A DNA stretch of 19,474 nucleotides from JBDSEG01 sp039920165 (lineage in GTDB: Bacteria > Pseudomonadota > Gammaproteobacteria > Burkholderiales > Burkholderiaceae_C), in contig JBDSEG010000065.1 in NCBI GenBank assembly GCA_039920165.1, positions 1-19,474 on the forward strand, read 5' to 3'. This document shows positions 7,280 through 14,617 of this stretch, piece after piece. Within the stretch, counting starts at the first letter, position 1. Each line of letters opens with the position of its first letter. The notes under the pieces are model-generated. The model worked only from the letters and a program-made list of their open reading frames with translations. It was not told the DNA's origin and ran no database searches. The translations under genes and the position numbers were made by a program.

Positions 7280-8259
7280 TGGTCGATCCGGCCGCTTTCG
7301 CCTCCGCGCCGGCGCGCGAGCATGTCACCGTGCTCCTCGCAGAAGCGATCGACGCGCTCGTGACGACGCCCGACGGCATCTATGTCGATGCGACCTTTGG
7401 CCGCGGCGGCCACAGCCGGGCCTTGCTCGCGCGTTTGTCGCCACGCGGCCGGTTGCTCGCGATCGACCGCGATCCGGATGCGATCCGGGCCGCGACCCTC
7501 GGTGCGACGCGGGTTTCGGACCCGCGTTTTTCCATCCGCCACGCGCGCTTCTCGACGCTCGCGCAGACGCTGGCCGAGGCCGGCATCGGGCCCATCGACG
7601 GGCTTCTGTTCGACCTCGGCGTGTCGTCGCCGCAGATCGACGAGCCGGCACGCGGCTTCAGCTTTCGCTTCGACGGCCCGCTAGACATGCGCATGGACCC
7701 GACCCGCGGCGAGAGCGTGGCGCAGTTTCTGGCGCGCGCCGACGAGCGCGAGATCGCCGGCGTGATCCGCGATTTCGGCGAGGAGCGCTTCGCAGGGCAG
7801 ATCGCCCGGGCGCTGGTCGCGCGGCGCGCCGCGCTGCCGCCGCTTGCGACCACCGCCGAGTTGGCGGCGATCGTCACGCGCGCCGTCAAGACGCGCGAGC
7901 CGGGGCAGGATCCGGCGACGCGCACCTTCCAGGCGCTGCGCATCTTCGTCAACGCTGAGCTCGACGAACTTCGTCAGGGTCTCGACGCGGCGCTCGAATG
8001 CCTGGCGCCGGGTGGGCGGCTGGTGGTGATCAGTTTTCATTCGCTCGAAGACCGCATCGTCAAGACCTTCATCGCGCGTGAAAGCCGCAGCGAGGTCGAC
8101 CGGCGTGCGCCGTTCGCCCCCGCCAAGCCGCACCGCCTGAGCGCGATCGCCCGCATCAAGCCGCGCGAGACCGAGCTGCGCGCCAATCCGCGCGCGCGCT
8201 CGGCGGTCCTGCGCGTCGCGCAGCGCACTGCCGTGCCGCTGCGGGAGGCTGTCCAGTGA
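7279..8259 (+). CDS. rsmH: 16S rRNA (cytosine-1402-N4)-methyltransferase
   Basis: Protein of 326 residues (formerly MraW) that uses S-adenosylmethionine to methylate the N4 of C1402 in the ribosomal P site. Motifs include HVTVLLAEA near 15-23, the SAM-binding DATFGRGGHSRALL at 37-50, LLAIDRDPDA, the family-specific LFDLGVSSPQIDEPARGFSF, the DMRMD segment and the C-terminal VISFHSLEDRIVK. Length is typical. The ATG at 7279 shares its A with the mraZ stop (TGATG), which fixes the start by context. Its own stop overlaps the ftsL GTG by four bases. Methylation is not needed for wall synthesis, but the gene is nearly always kept in this position of the cluster. Confidence 0.97.
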   Translation: MVDPAAFASAPAREHVTVLLAEAIDALVTTPDGIYVDATFGRGGHSRALLARLSPRGRLLAIDRDPDAIRAATLGATRVSDPRFSIRHARFSTLAQTLAEAGIGPIDGLLFDLGVSSPQIDEPARGFSFRFDGPLDMRMDPTRGESVAQFLARADEREIAGVIRDFGEERFAGQIARALVARRAALPPLATTAELAAIVTRAVKTREPGQDPATRTFQALRIFVNAELDELRQGLDAALECLAPGGRLVVISFHSLEDRIVKTFIARESRSEVDRRAPFAPAKPHRLSAIARIKPRETELRANPRARSAVLRVAQRTAVPLREAVQ

Positions 8260-8549
8260 CGCGCCTGAACCTGCTGCTGCTGGTCGTGCTTCTGTTCAGC
8301 AGCGTCTATTTGGTCCGGGTCGCGTACGACTCGCGCCGGCTCTTCGCCGAGCTCGACCGCGCCCAGGCCGAGGAGCGCGTACTGAGTTCCGATCACGAGC
8401 GGCTCAAGACCGAGCGGCAGTCGCAGGCGACACCGCTGCTGGTCGAACGAACCGCGCGTGACAAGCTCGCGATGCGCAGCGCCACGCCGGCCGTGACCCA
8501 GTACGTGAGTCGCCCGAAACCCGCCTCGGCGGTGGCGGGCGCTCCATGA
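8256..8549 (+). CDS. ftsL: Cell division protein FtsL
   Basis: Small bitopic inner-membrane divisome protein of 97 residues that forms a complex with FtsB and FtsQ and helps activate FtsW-FtsI. It has a very short cytoplasmic end, one membrane helix (about residues 4-22, LNLLLLVVLLFSSVYLVRV) and a periplasmic coiled-coil stretch around 28-60 rich in Glu, Arg and Leu. Sequence conservation is low in this family, so the call rests on size, topology and its place between rsmH and ftsI. The GTG at 8256 overlaps the rsmH stop as GTGA. Its stop at 8547-8549 overlaps an ATG at 8546, which elsewhere would be the ftsI start but here opens a 58-codon frame. Confidence 0.93.
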   Translation: MTRLNLLLLVVLLFSSVYLVRVAYDSRRLFAELDRAQAEERVLSSDHERLKTERQSQATPLLVERTARDKLAMRSATPAVTQYVSRPKPASAVAGAP

Positions 8550-8722
8550 GCCTCGCCCGGCCGCCCGAAGGGGTTCATTCCCGCTTGGCGGGAGTTCCTC
8601 TGGCCAAGGCCTGTCCCTGCGGACGGGCCTTGCCTGGCGCACGCCTGGCCCCTCTGCGGGCCACGCCGGCACGGACCACAAAGGGGCCCCTTCGCTGCCC
8701 ATGCCGGAGGGTGCCCGAGTGA
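8546..8722 (+). CDS. Bridging small ORF between ftsL and ftsI (58 codons, uncertain)
   Basis: An open frame starts at an ATG overlapping the ftsL stop (ATGA, 8546-8549) and ends at a TGA overlapping the ftsI GTG (GTGA, 8719-8722). The product would be 58 residues, Pro/Arg/Ala-rich with five Cys (including CPCGR and RCPCRR), and resembles no family I know. The DNA beneath it is full of inverted repeats, so it is more likely an inserted element that happens, or has been kept, to be open in this frame than a functional protein gene. If translated, it would carry ribosomes from ftsL to ftsI. The strength of ribosome loading at its start is doubtful: only a GGCGGG lies upstream. Confidence 0.35.
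   Translation: MSLARPPEGVHSRLAGVPLAKACPCGRALPGARLAPLRATPARTTKGPLRCPCRRVPE
8566..8694. repeat. Multi-hairpin inverted-repeat element inserted between ftsL and ftsI
   Basis: The outer ends form an 8-bp inverted repeat, CGAAGGGG at 8566-8573 and CCCCTTCG at 8687-8694. Inside are hairpins at 8579-8593 (TCCCGC, loop TTG, GCGGGA), at 8605-8632 (a 12-bp stem with one G-U pair and a CTGC loop) and at 8646-8663 (TGGCCC, six-base loop, GGGCCA). A 12-bp palindrome AAGGGGCCCCTT lies at 8681-8692. TGAGC occurs at 8547-8551 and 8720-8724, compatible with a 5-bp target duplication around about 168 bp of extra DNA. No transposase is present. The layout resembles a REP- or MITE-like non-autonomous repeat; copy number elsewhere in the genome is not known. 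Confidence 0.6.
8706..8711 (+). promoter_or_regulatory. Ribosome binding site that decides the ftsI start
   Basis: GGAGGG lies seven bases before the GTG at 8719. The in-frame ATG at 8701 has no such site and lies upstream of it, so translation most likely starts at the GTG, where the start also overlaps the preceding stop as GTGA. Confidence 0.7.
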
Positions 8723-10530
8723 GCGATCGTCGCCAGTCTCCCCGCGACGGCCGCGGCGAGCGCCGCCGCCAGCCGCGCAGCGGCGCCGCGAGCGTGCGCA
8801 GCGTGAGCTATGCGACGAGCCCGCTGCTCGCCGCCAAGACCCCGCCTTGGCGCTCCAAGCTGCTGGTCGGACTGGTCGGTGCGGGCTTTTGTGTGCTGCT
8901 CGGCCGCGCGCTCTATGTGCAGGTGCTCAACCCCGAGTTCTTCCAGCGGCAGGGCGAGATCCGCTATGCGCGCACGCTCACGCTGCCGGCCAGCCGCGGC
9001 CGCATCCTCGACCGCAACGGCCTGATCCTCGCGGCCAGCGTCCCCGCGCCCTCGCTGTGGGCGATCCCGAAGGATTTCGGCGCCGACGCCGTCCAGCGGC
9101 GCCAGTTGTCCAAGCTGCTTGGCATGACGACGATCGAGCTCGACGGCCGGCTCGATGCGAGCCCGAATTTCGTCTGGCTGTCGCGCCAGGTCGACGACGA
9201 GGTCGCGCGCAGTGCGCTCGCGCTCAAGGTCAAGGGCCTGCACGAGGTTCGCGAATACAAGCGCCGCTACCCCGAAGGCGAGGCGGCCGCGCACGTGGTG
9301 GGCTTCACCAATATCGAGGACAAGGGCCAGGAGGGCATCGAGCTCGCGTTCCAGAAGGACCTCGCGGGCCGCAACGGCACGCGGCGCGTGATCAAGGACC
9401 GCCTGGGCAAAGTGATCGAGGATATCGGCGACAGCGCCGCGCCGGTCGACGGCAAGGATATCCGGCTCAGCATCGACTCGAAGGTCCAGTTCTTCGCCTA
9501 CCAGCGGGTGCGCGACGCGGTCATCGGCAACAAGGCCAAGGCCGGCAGCGTGGTCGTACTCGACGTGAAGACCGGCGAAGTGCTCGCGCTGTCCAACTAC
9601 CCGAGCTATTCGCCCGGTGACCGGCACAACCTCGCCGGCGGTGCGCTGCGCAACCGGGCCCTGACCGATACCTTCGAACCCGGCTCGACGATGAAGCCCT
9701 TCATAGTCTCGATCGCGCTCGAGTCAGGGCGAGTCACGCCGCAGACCGTCATCAATACCGCACCCGGGCGGCTGACGATCACCGGCTCGACCATCAGCGA
9801 CGCTCATGTGTATGGCGCCTTGACGGTCGAGCAGGTGATCCAGAAGTCGAGCAACGTCGGCACCGTCAAGATGGCGATGACGATGCAGCCGCGCGAGATG
9901 TGGGACATGTATACCCAGGTCGGCTTCGGCCAGAAGCCGCAGATCGCCTTCCCCGGCGCAGTGACCGGACGGCTGCGTCCGTACAAGAGCTGGCGCCCGA
10001 TCGAGCAGGCGACGATGGCCTACGGCTACGGCCTGTCGACGTCGCTGTTCCAACTCGCGCGCGCCTACACCCTGTTCGCGCATGACGGCGAACTGATCCC
10101 GGCGTCGATGGTCCGCACGACCGAAGCCGGGCCTGGCCAGCGCATCATCTCGGCCAAGACCGCGGGCCAGATCCGCGCCATGCTGCAGCTCGCCGCGGGG
10201 CAGGGCGGCACCGCCCCGAAGGCGCAGGTGATGGGCTATTCGGTGGGCGGGAAATCGGGCACCGCGCACAAGCAGGAAGGCAAGGGCTACGCGTCGAAGA
10301 AATACCGCTCCTGGTTCGTCGGCATGGCGCCCATCGGCAACCCGCGCATCGTCGTCGCGGTGATGGTCGACGAGCCGACCGCCGGCCAGTATTTCGGCGG
10401 TGCGGTTGCCGCGCCGGTGTTCAGCGAAGTGGTGCAGCAGACGCTGCGCATGATGGGTGTTGCGCCCGACCTCGAGGTCAAGCCGCAGATCGTCACGCGC
10501 GATATCCCCGCGGTCGAGGAGAGCTTCTGA
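8719..10530 (+). CDS. ftsI: Septal peptidoglycan transpeptidase FtsI (penicillin-binding protein 3)
   Basis: Class B penicillin-binding protein of 603 residues that crosslinks septal peptidoglycan in partnership with FtsW. It has an Arg-rich cytoplasmic tail of about 45 residues, one membrane helix (about 48-68), a dimerisation domain starting near RGRILDRNG (93-101), and a transpeptidase domain. All three active-site motifs are present: STMK at 323-326 with nucleophile S323, SSN at 377-379 and KSGT at 512-515. The GTG at 8719 is preferred over the ATG at 8701 because of GGAGGG at 8706-8711 and the GTGA overlap. A 151-bp hairpin-rich spacer separates it from ftsL, whereas these genes usually abut or overlap. 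The stop overlaps the murE ATG by one base (TGATG). Confidence 0.97.
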   Translation: MSDRRQSPRDGRGERRRQPRSGAASVRSVSYATSPLLAAKTPPWRSKLLVGLVGAGFCVLLGRALYVQVLNPEFFQRQGEIRYARTLTLPASRGRILDRNGLILAASVPAPSLWAIPKDFGADAVQRRQLSKLLGMTTIELDGRLDASPNFVWLSRQVDDEVARSALALKVKGLHEVREYKRRYPEGEAAAHVVGFTNIEDKGQEGIELAFQKDLAGRNGTRRVIKDRLGKVIEDIGDSAAPVDGKDIRLSIDSKVQFFAYQRVRDAVIGNKAKAGSVVVLDVKTGEVLALSNYPSYSPGDRHNLAGGALRNRALTDTFEPGSTMKPFIVSIALESGRVTPQTVINTAPGRLTITGSTISDAHVYGALTVEQVIQKSSNVGTVKMAMTMQPREMWDMYTQVGFGQKPQIAFPGAVTGRLRPYKSWRPIEQATMAYGYGLSTSLFQLARAYTLFAHDGELIPASMVRTTEAGPGQRIISAKTAGQIRAMLQLAAGQGGTAPKAQVMGYSVGGKSGTAHKQEGKGYASKKYRSWFVGMAPIGNPRIVVAVMVDEPTAGQYFGGAVAAPVFSEVVQQTLRMMGVAPDLEVKPQIVTRDIPAVEESF

Positions 10531-12023
10531 TGGCGCTGGCCCGGCTCGAGTCGGTGCAGGAGGCGACGGCCTGGCTCGCGGTGCGCGGCGCACGTTCGCT
10601 TGCCAGCGACAGCCGCAAGGTCGCCGCTGGCGGCGCCTTCATCGCCTGGCCGGGCCGCACGCGCGACGCGCGCAGCTTCGTCGGCGCGGCGCTGCAGGCA
10701 GGCGCTGCGGCGTGCCTGGTCGAGGCACAGGATGTCGCCGCTTACAGCTTCGACGATCCGCGTATCGCCGCGCTGCCCTCGCTGAAGTCGAAGACCGGGC
10801 CGATCGCGAGCGCCTTCTTCGGCGAGCCGAGCCGGCGCTTGAAGATGGTCGCGAGCACGGGTACCAACGGCAAGACCTCGACCGCCTGGTGGACCGCGCA
10901 GGCGCTGACCCGCCTCGGTTCACGCTGCGGCGTGATCGGCACGCTCGGGATCGGTGAACCCGATGGAGGGATCGAGTCGACCGGCCTCACCACGCCCGAC
11001 CCGGTCGCGCTGCAGGCCGCGCTGCATGGCTTCGTCGAGCGAGGCCATCGGGCGTGCGCGATCGAAGCCTCGTCGATCGGACTCGCCGAGGATCGTCTGG
11101 CGGGCACGCACATCGATGTGGCCCTCTTCACCAATTTCACGCAGGACCACCTCGACCACCACGGCGACATGGCGGCGTACTGGCAGGCCAAGCGAGCGCT
11201 CTTCGACTGGCCGGGTCTCGCCGCCGCGGTGATCAATCTCGATGATGTGCAGGGTGCCGGACTGGCCGAAGAACTCGCGCGCGGCCGCGTCGATTTGTGG
11301 ACCTACTCGACCCGCAGCGACGCCCGCCTGCGCGCTCGCGATGTGGGCCATGCGGGCGGCGGACTGCGCTTCGACGTCGTCGAGGGCAGTGCGAGTGCGA
11401 GTGTTTCGACTTCGTTGATCGGCGGCTACAACGTCGCCAATCTCCTCGGCGTGATCGGTGCGTTGCGCGCGCTGGGCCATGGACTCGCCGACATCGCAAA
11501 CGTGCTGTCGCAACTCACGCCGGTGCCAGGCCGCATGCAGCGCGTGCCGTTCGCCGGCGCGGGGCCACAGGTCGTGGTCGACTACGCGCACACGCCGGAT
11601 GCGCTCGAGAAGGCGCTTGCTGCCTTGCAGCCGTTCGCTGCCGAGCGCGGCGGCGCGCTGGTCTGCGTATTCGGCTGCGGCGGCAACCGCGACGCCGGCA
11701 AGCGTCCGCTGATGGGCGCGATCGCGCAGCGCCTCGCGCAACGCGTCGTGCTGACCAGCGACAACCCGCGCGACGAGAACCCGGCCTTCATCCTGCTGCA
11801 GATCGTCGCTGGGCTCGCTGGCAGCCAGGAGCGCGTCAAGGTGATCGAGGACCGGGCCAAGGCGATCCGCGAGGCGGTGCGCGACGCCGCCGCCGCCGAT
11901 GTGATCCTCGTCGCCGGCAAGGGCCATGAGGATTACCAGGAGGTGCGCGGCGTGAAGCGCCCGTTCTCCGATCTCGCACAGGCGCGCGCGGCCTTGCAGG
12001 CGCGTTCGGGAGATTGCGAATGA
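10530..12023 (+). CDS. murE: UDP-MurNAc-L-Ala-D-Glu:meso-diaminopimelate ligase
   Basis: Cytoplasmic Mur ligase of 497 residues that adds the third amino acid to the peptidoglycan precursor using ATP. The P-loop GTNGKTS is at 111-117, the carbamylated Lys position in YWQAKRALF at K221, and HTPDALEKAL at 354-363. The specificity motif DNPR at 411-414 is the form seen in enzymes that add meso-diaminopimelate rather than lysine, so this organism should have DAP-type peptidoglycan. Length is normal. The ATG at 10530 shares one base with the ftsI stop. Its own stop overlaps the murF ATG as ATGA. The tandem murE-murF order is typical, and separate intact genes, not a fusion, are seen here. Confidence 0.97.
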   Translation: MALARLESVQEATAWLAVRGARSLASDSRKVAAGGAFIAWPGRTRDARSFVGAALQAGAAACLVEAQDVAAYSFDDPRIAALPSLKSKTGPIASAFFGEPSRRLKMVASTGTNGKTSTAWWTAQALTRLGSRCGVIGTLGIGEPDGGIESTGLTTPDPVALQAALHGFVERGHRACAIEASSIGLAEDRLAGTHIDVALFTNFTQDHLDHHGDMAAYWQAKRALFDWPGLAAAVINLDDVQGAGLAEELARGRVDLWTYSTRSDARLRARDVGHAGGGLRFDVVEGSASASVSTSLIGGYNVANLLGVIGALRALGHGLADIANVLSQLTPVPGRMQRVPFAGAGPQVVVDYAHTPDALEKALAALQPFAAERGGALVCVFGCGGNRDAGKRPLMGAIAQRLAQRVVLTSDNPRDENPAFILLQIVAGLAGSQERVKVIEDRAKAIREAVRDAAAADVILVAGKGHEDYQEVRGVKRPFSDLAQARAALQARSGDCE

Positions 12024-13405
12024 CGGCGATGGCGACGCTCGCGCAACTGCACGCGCTGCTGCCGGGTTCGCGTCTGGTCGGCGACGGCTCGGTCGTCGTC
12101 GATCGCGTGCACAGCGATACGCGCAGCCTGCAAGCCGGCGACCTGTTCGTCGCGTTGCGCGGCGAGCGCTTCGATGCGAACGATTTTCTCGATGAGGCTA
12201 AGCAAAGCGGCGCGGTTGGGGCCCTCGCCGAACGAGGTCTCGCCGCGGCCGGCCTGCCCGGCGTCGAGGTCGACGACAGCGGCGCGGCGTTGATCGCCTT
12301 GGCCGGTGCCTGGCGCGCACGCTTCACGCTGCCGCTGGTGGCCGTGACCGGCAGCAACGGCAAGACGACCGTGACGCAGATGGTCGCGAGCATCCTGCGG
12401 GCGTGGCACGGCGATGGGTCGCTCGCGACGCGCGGCAACCTGAACAACCATGTCGGCGTGCCGCTGACCCTGCTGCACCTGCGCCCGGGCCATTCGAGCG
12501 CGGTGATCGAGCTCGGCATGAACCACCCAGGCGAGATCGCGGTTCTGGCCGCGCTGGCCGCGCCGACTGTCGCCCTCGTCAACAACGCCCAGCGCGAGCA
12601 CCAGGAATTCATGGCCAGCGTGGAAGCGGTCGCGCGCGAGAACGGCAGCGTGATCGAAGCGCTCGCCGACGACGGTGTGGCGGTCTTCCCGGCCGACGAT
12701 GCGCACTCCGGTGTGTGGCGCGACCTTGCCGGTGCGCGAGCCGTGCTGAGCTTCGCCCTGGATGCGCCGGCCGATGTCGGCTGCACCGCGCTGTGGCGCA
12801 CCGACCACTGGGACGTTGCGCTGCGCACGCCGGACGGATCGCTCGAATTGCGCCTCGATGTCGCGGGCCGTCACAACGTCAGTAACGCCCTCGCCGCCGC
12901 CGCTTGCGCGCTTGCCGCGGGCTGCCCGCTCGAAGCGATCGGCGCCGGTCTCGCGGGCTTCGAAGCGGTCAAGGGTCGCTCGCAAGTCAAATCGTTCGAG
13001 CGCGCCGGACGGCGCGTCACGCTGATCGACGACAGCTACAACGCCAACCCCGACTCGGTGCGCGCCGCGATCGACGTGCTGTCCGCGCTGCCCGGGCCGC
13101 GCTGGCTGGTGCTCGGCGACATGGGCGAGGTCGGAGCGAACGGCCCGGCCTATCACGCCGAGGCCGGCGCCTATGCGAAGGCGCGCGGCCTTGACGCGCT
13201 GTGGGCCGTCGGTGCCTTGTGCCGGGACGCCGCCGCGGCCTTCGACGGAGCGCGCCATTTCGACTCGGTCGACGAATTGCTCGCCGCGCTGGCGCAGGCG
13301 CCCGAGTGCGGCGCCGTACTCGTCAAGGGCTCGCGCTTCATGCAGATGGAGCGCGTCGTGCAGGCGCTGCTGCCCGGCAGACCGGGGGACATCCATGCTG
13401 CTTAG
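12020..13405 (+). CDS. murF: UDP-MurNAc-tripeptide:D-alanyl-D-alanine ligase
   Basis: Cytoplasmic Mur ligase of 461 residues that attaches D-Ala-D-Ala to complete UDP-MurNAc-pentapeptide. It shows the substrate-binding N-terminal domain (SDTRSLQAGDLFVALRGERF at 32-51), the P-loop GSNGKTT at 111-117, the LNNHVGVPLTLL segment typical of MurF, ELGMNHPGEI, and the C-terminal DDSYNANPDSV and LGDMGEVG motifs. The ATG at 12020 overlaps the murE stop as ATGA and has GGGAG at 12008-12012; a TTG two codons upstream is less likely. The end of the gene, DIHAA plus TAG at 13403-13405, lies inside the first copy of a 19-bp direct repeat whose second copy holds the mraY start. Confidence 0.97.
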   Translation: MTAMATLAQLHALLPGSRLVGDGSVVVDRVHSDTRSLQAGDLFVALRGERFDANDFLDEAKQSGAVGALAERGLAAAGLPGVEVDDSGAALIALAGAWRARFTLPLVAVTGSNGKTTVTQMVASILRAWHGDGSLATRGNLNNHVGVPLTLLHLRPGHSSAVIELGMNHPGEIAVLAALAAPTVALVNNAQREHQEFMASVEAVARENGSVIEALADDGVAVFPADDAHSGVWRDLAGARAVLSFALDAPADVGCTALWRTDHWDVALRTPDGSLELRLDVAGRHNVSNALAAAACALAAGCPLEAIGAGLAGFEAVKGRSQVKSFERAGRRVTLIDDSYNANPDSVRAAIDVLSALPGPRWLVLGDMGEVGANGPAYHAEAGAYAKARGLDALWAVGALCRDAAAAFDGARHFDSVDELLAALAQAPECGAVLVKGSRFMQMERVVQALLPGRPGDIHAA

Positions 13406-13439
13406 CCTGGCGAAATTCAGGAGCGCCCATGCTGCTTAG
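13395..13439 (+). CDS. 14-codon bridging mini-ORF between murF and mraY (uncertain)
   Basis: The ATG of the left repeat copy opens a frame that begins MLLSLA, like MraY, and ends SAHAA plus TAG, like MurF (IHAA). It overlaps the murF end by 11 bp and the mraY start by 11 bp. It has only a GGGGGA-type binding site (13384-13389). It is probably a by-product of the 34-bp duplication that keeps terminating murF ribosomes moving towards mraY, rather than a functional peptide. Confidence 0.35.
   Translation: MLLSLAKFRSAHAA
13419..13423 (+). promoter_or_regulatory. Ribosome binding site for mraY inside the duplicated junction
   Basis: AGGAG at 13419-13423 lies five bases before the ATG at 13429. 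It sits in the 15-bp unique segment between the two repeat copies, so the duplication or insertion gives mraY a better site than the left ATG has. This supports 13429 over 13395 as the mraY start, as does the frame. Confidence 0.6.
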
Positions 13440-14607
13440 CCTGGCCGCGTGGCTGCAGACGTTGTCGCCGGAGTTCGGCTTCTTTCGCGTCTTCCAGTAC
13501 CTGACCTTCCGCGCCGTGATGGCGGCGATGACGGCGCTGCTGATCGGCCTCGCCTTCGGGCCGTGGGTGATCCGCCGCCTGACCTTGATGAAGATCGGCC
13601 AGCCGGTGCGCGACTACGGCGTGCAAGAGCACATCGCCAAGACCGGCACGCCCACCATGGGCGGCGTGCTGGTCCTGATCGCGATCGGCATCTCGACCCT
13701 GCTGTGGTTCGACTGGAGCAACCGCTTCGTGTGGATCGTGATGATCGTAACGCTCGGCTTCGGCGCCATCGGCTGGGTCGACGACTACCGCAAGGTGGTC
13801 GGCAAGGACCCCGAGGGCATGCGATCGCGCGAGAAATTCGTCTGGCAGTCGCTGATCGGCCTCGTCGCGGCGCTGTATCTCGCGTTCAGCGTCAGCGAGA
13901 CCTCGAACCTGCGCGTGCTCGAACTCTTCCTGCGCTGGGTCCAGAGCGGCTTCTCGAACGACCTGCCGCCCAAGGCCGACCTGATGCTGCCGTTCTTCAA
14001 GACCGTGAGCTATCCGCTCGGCGTCTTCGGCTTCATCGCGCTCACCTATTTCGTCATCGTCGGTGCGAGCAATGCCGTGAACCTGACCGACGGGCTGGAC
14101 GGGCTGGCGATCATGCCGGTCGTGATGGTCGGCTCGGCGCTGGGCGTCTTCGCCTACGTCACCGGCAGCTCGGTCTACAGCCGCTACCTGATCTTTCCGT
14201 ATATCCCGGGTGCCGGCGAGCTGCTCGTCTTCTGCGCCGCGATGGCCGGCGCCGGCCTCGCCTTCCTGTGGTTCAACACCCATCCGGCGCAAGTCTTCAT
14301 GGGCGACGTGGGCGCGCTGTCGCTGGGCGGCGCGCTGGGCACCATCGCGGTTATCACGCGCCAGGAAATCGTGCTCGGAATCATGGGCGGCGTCTTCGTC
14401 GCCGAGGCGCTGTCGGTGATGGCGCAGGTCTCGTGGTTCAAATTCACCAAGAAGAAATACGGCACCGGCCGGCGCATCCTCAAGATGGCGCCGCTGCACC
14501 ACCACTTCGAGAAATCGGGCTGGAAGGAGACCCAGGTCGTGGTGCGCTTCTGGATCATCACCATGCTGCTGTGCCTGGTCGGGCTGGCGAGCTTGAAGTT
14601 GCGGTGA
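13429..14607 (+). CDS. mraY: Phospho-MurNAc-pentapeptide translocase
   Basis: Integral inner-membrane enzyme of 392 residues that transfers phospho-MurNAc-pentapeptide to undecaprenyl phosphate, making lipid I. It has about ten hydrophobic helices. Catalytic motifs are GWVDDYRKV with D118-D119, NAVNLTDGLDGLA around 215-227 with D221 and D224, FMGDVGALSLGG with D293, and the HHHFE loop at 357-361. Length and the extra loop after residue 150 fit betaproteobacterial MraY. The ATG at 13429 is set by AGGAG and by the frame; the identical upstream copy of the start at 13395 is out of frame. The murD start follows after only 10 bp. Confidence 0.97.
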   Translation: MLLSLAAWLQTLSPEFGFFRVFQYLTFRAVMAAMTALLIGLAFGPWVIRRLTLMKIGQPVRDYGVQEHIAKTGTPTMGGVLVLIAIGISTLLWFDWSNRFVWIVMIVTLGFGAIGWVDDYRKVVGKDPEGMRSREKFVWQSLIGLVAALYLAFSVSETSNLRVLELFLRWVQSGFSNDLPPKADLMLPFFKTVSYPLGVFGFIALTYFVIVGASNAVNLTDGLDGLAIMPVVMVGSALGVFAYVTGSSVYSRYLIFPYIPGAGELLVFCAAMAGAGLAFLWFNTHPAQVFMGDVGALSLGGALGTIAVITRQEIVLGIMGGVFVAEALSVMAQVSWFKFTKKKYGTGRRILKMAPLHHHFEKSGWKETQVVVRFWIITMLLCLVGLASLKLR

Positions 14608-14617
14608 GGCTGCGCTG

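Larger units (their letters stand above)
13393..13445 (+). repeat. Partial 34-bp tandem duplication at the murF/mraY junction
   Basis: CCATGCTGCTTAGCCTGGC occurs at 13393-13411 and identically at 13427-13445, a 34-bp period with 15 bp of unique sequence between (13412-13426). The left copy contains the real murF stop TAG, the right copy the real mraY start ATG, and each copy carries both signals. Before duplication the two genes would have overlapped by 11 bp. Confidence 0.9.

Noticed and set aside
8701..8718. ATG at 8701 as the ftsI start
   Set aside because: It lacks a ribosome binding site, while the GTG at 8719 has GGAGGG seven bases upstream and a GTGA overlap.
12014..12019. TTG at 12014 as the murF start
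   Set aside because: It is a weaker start codon; the ATG at 12020 has better binding-site spacing and the ATGA overlap usual in this cluster.
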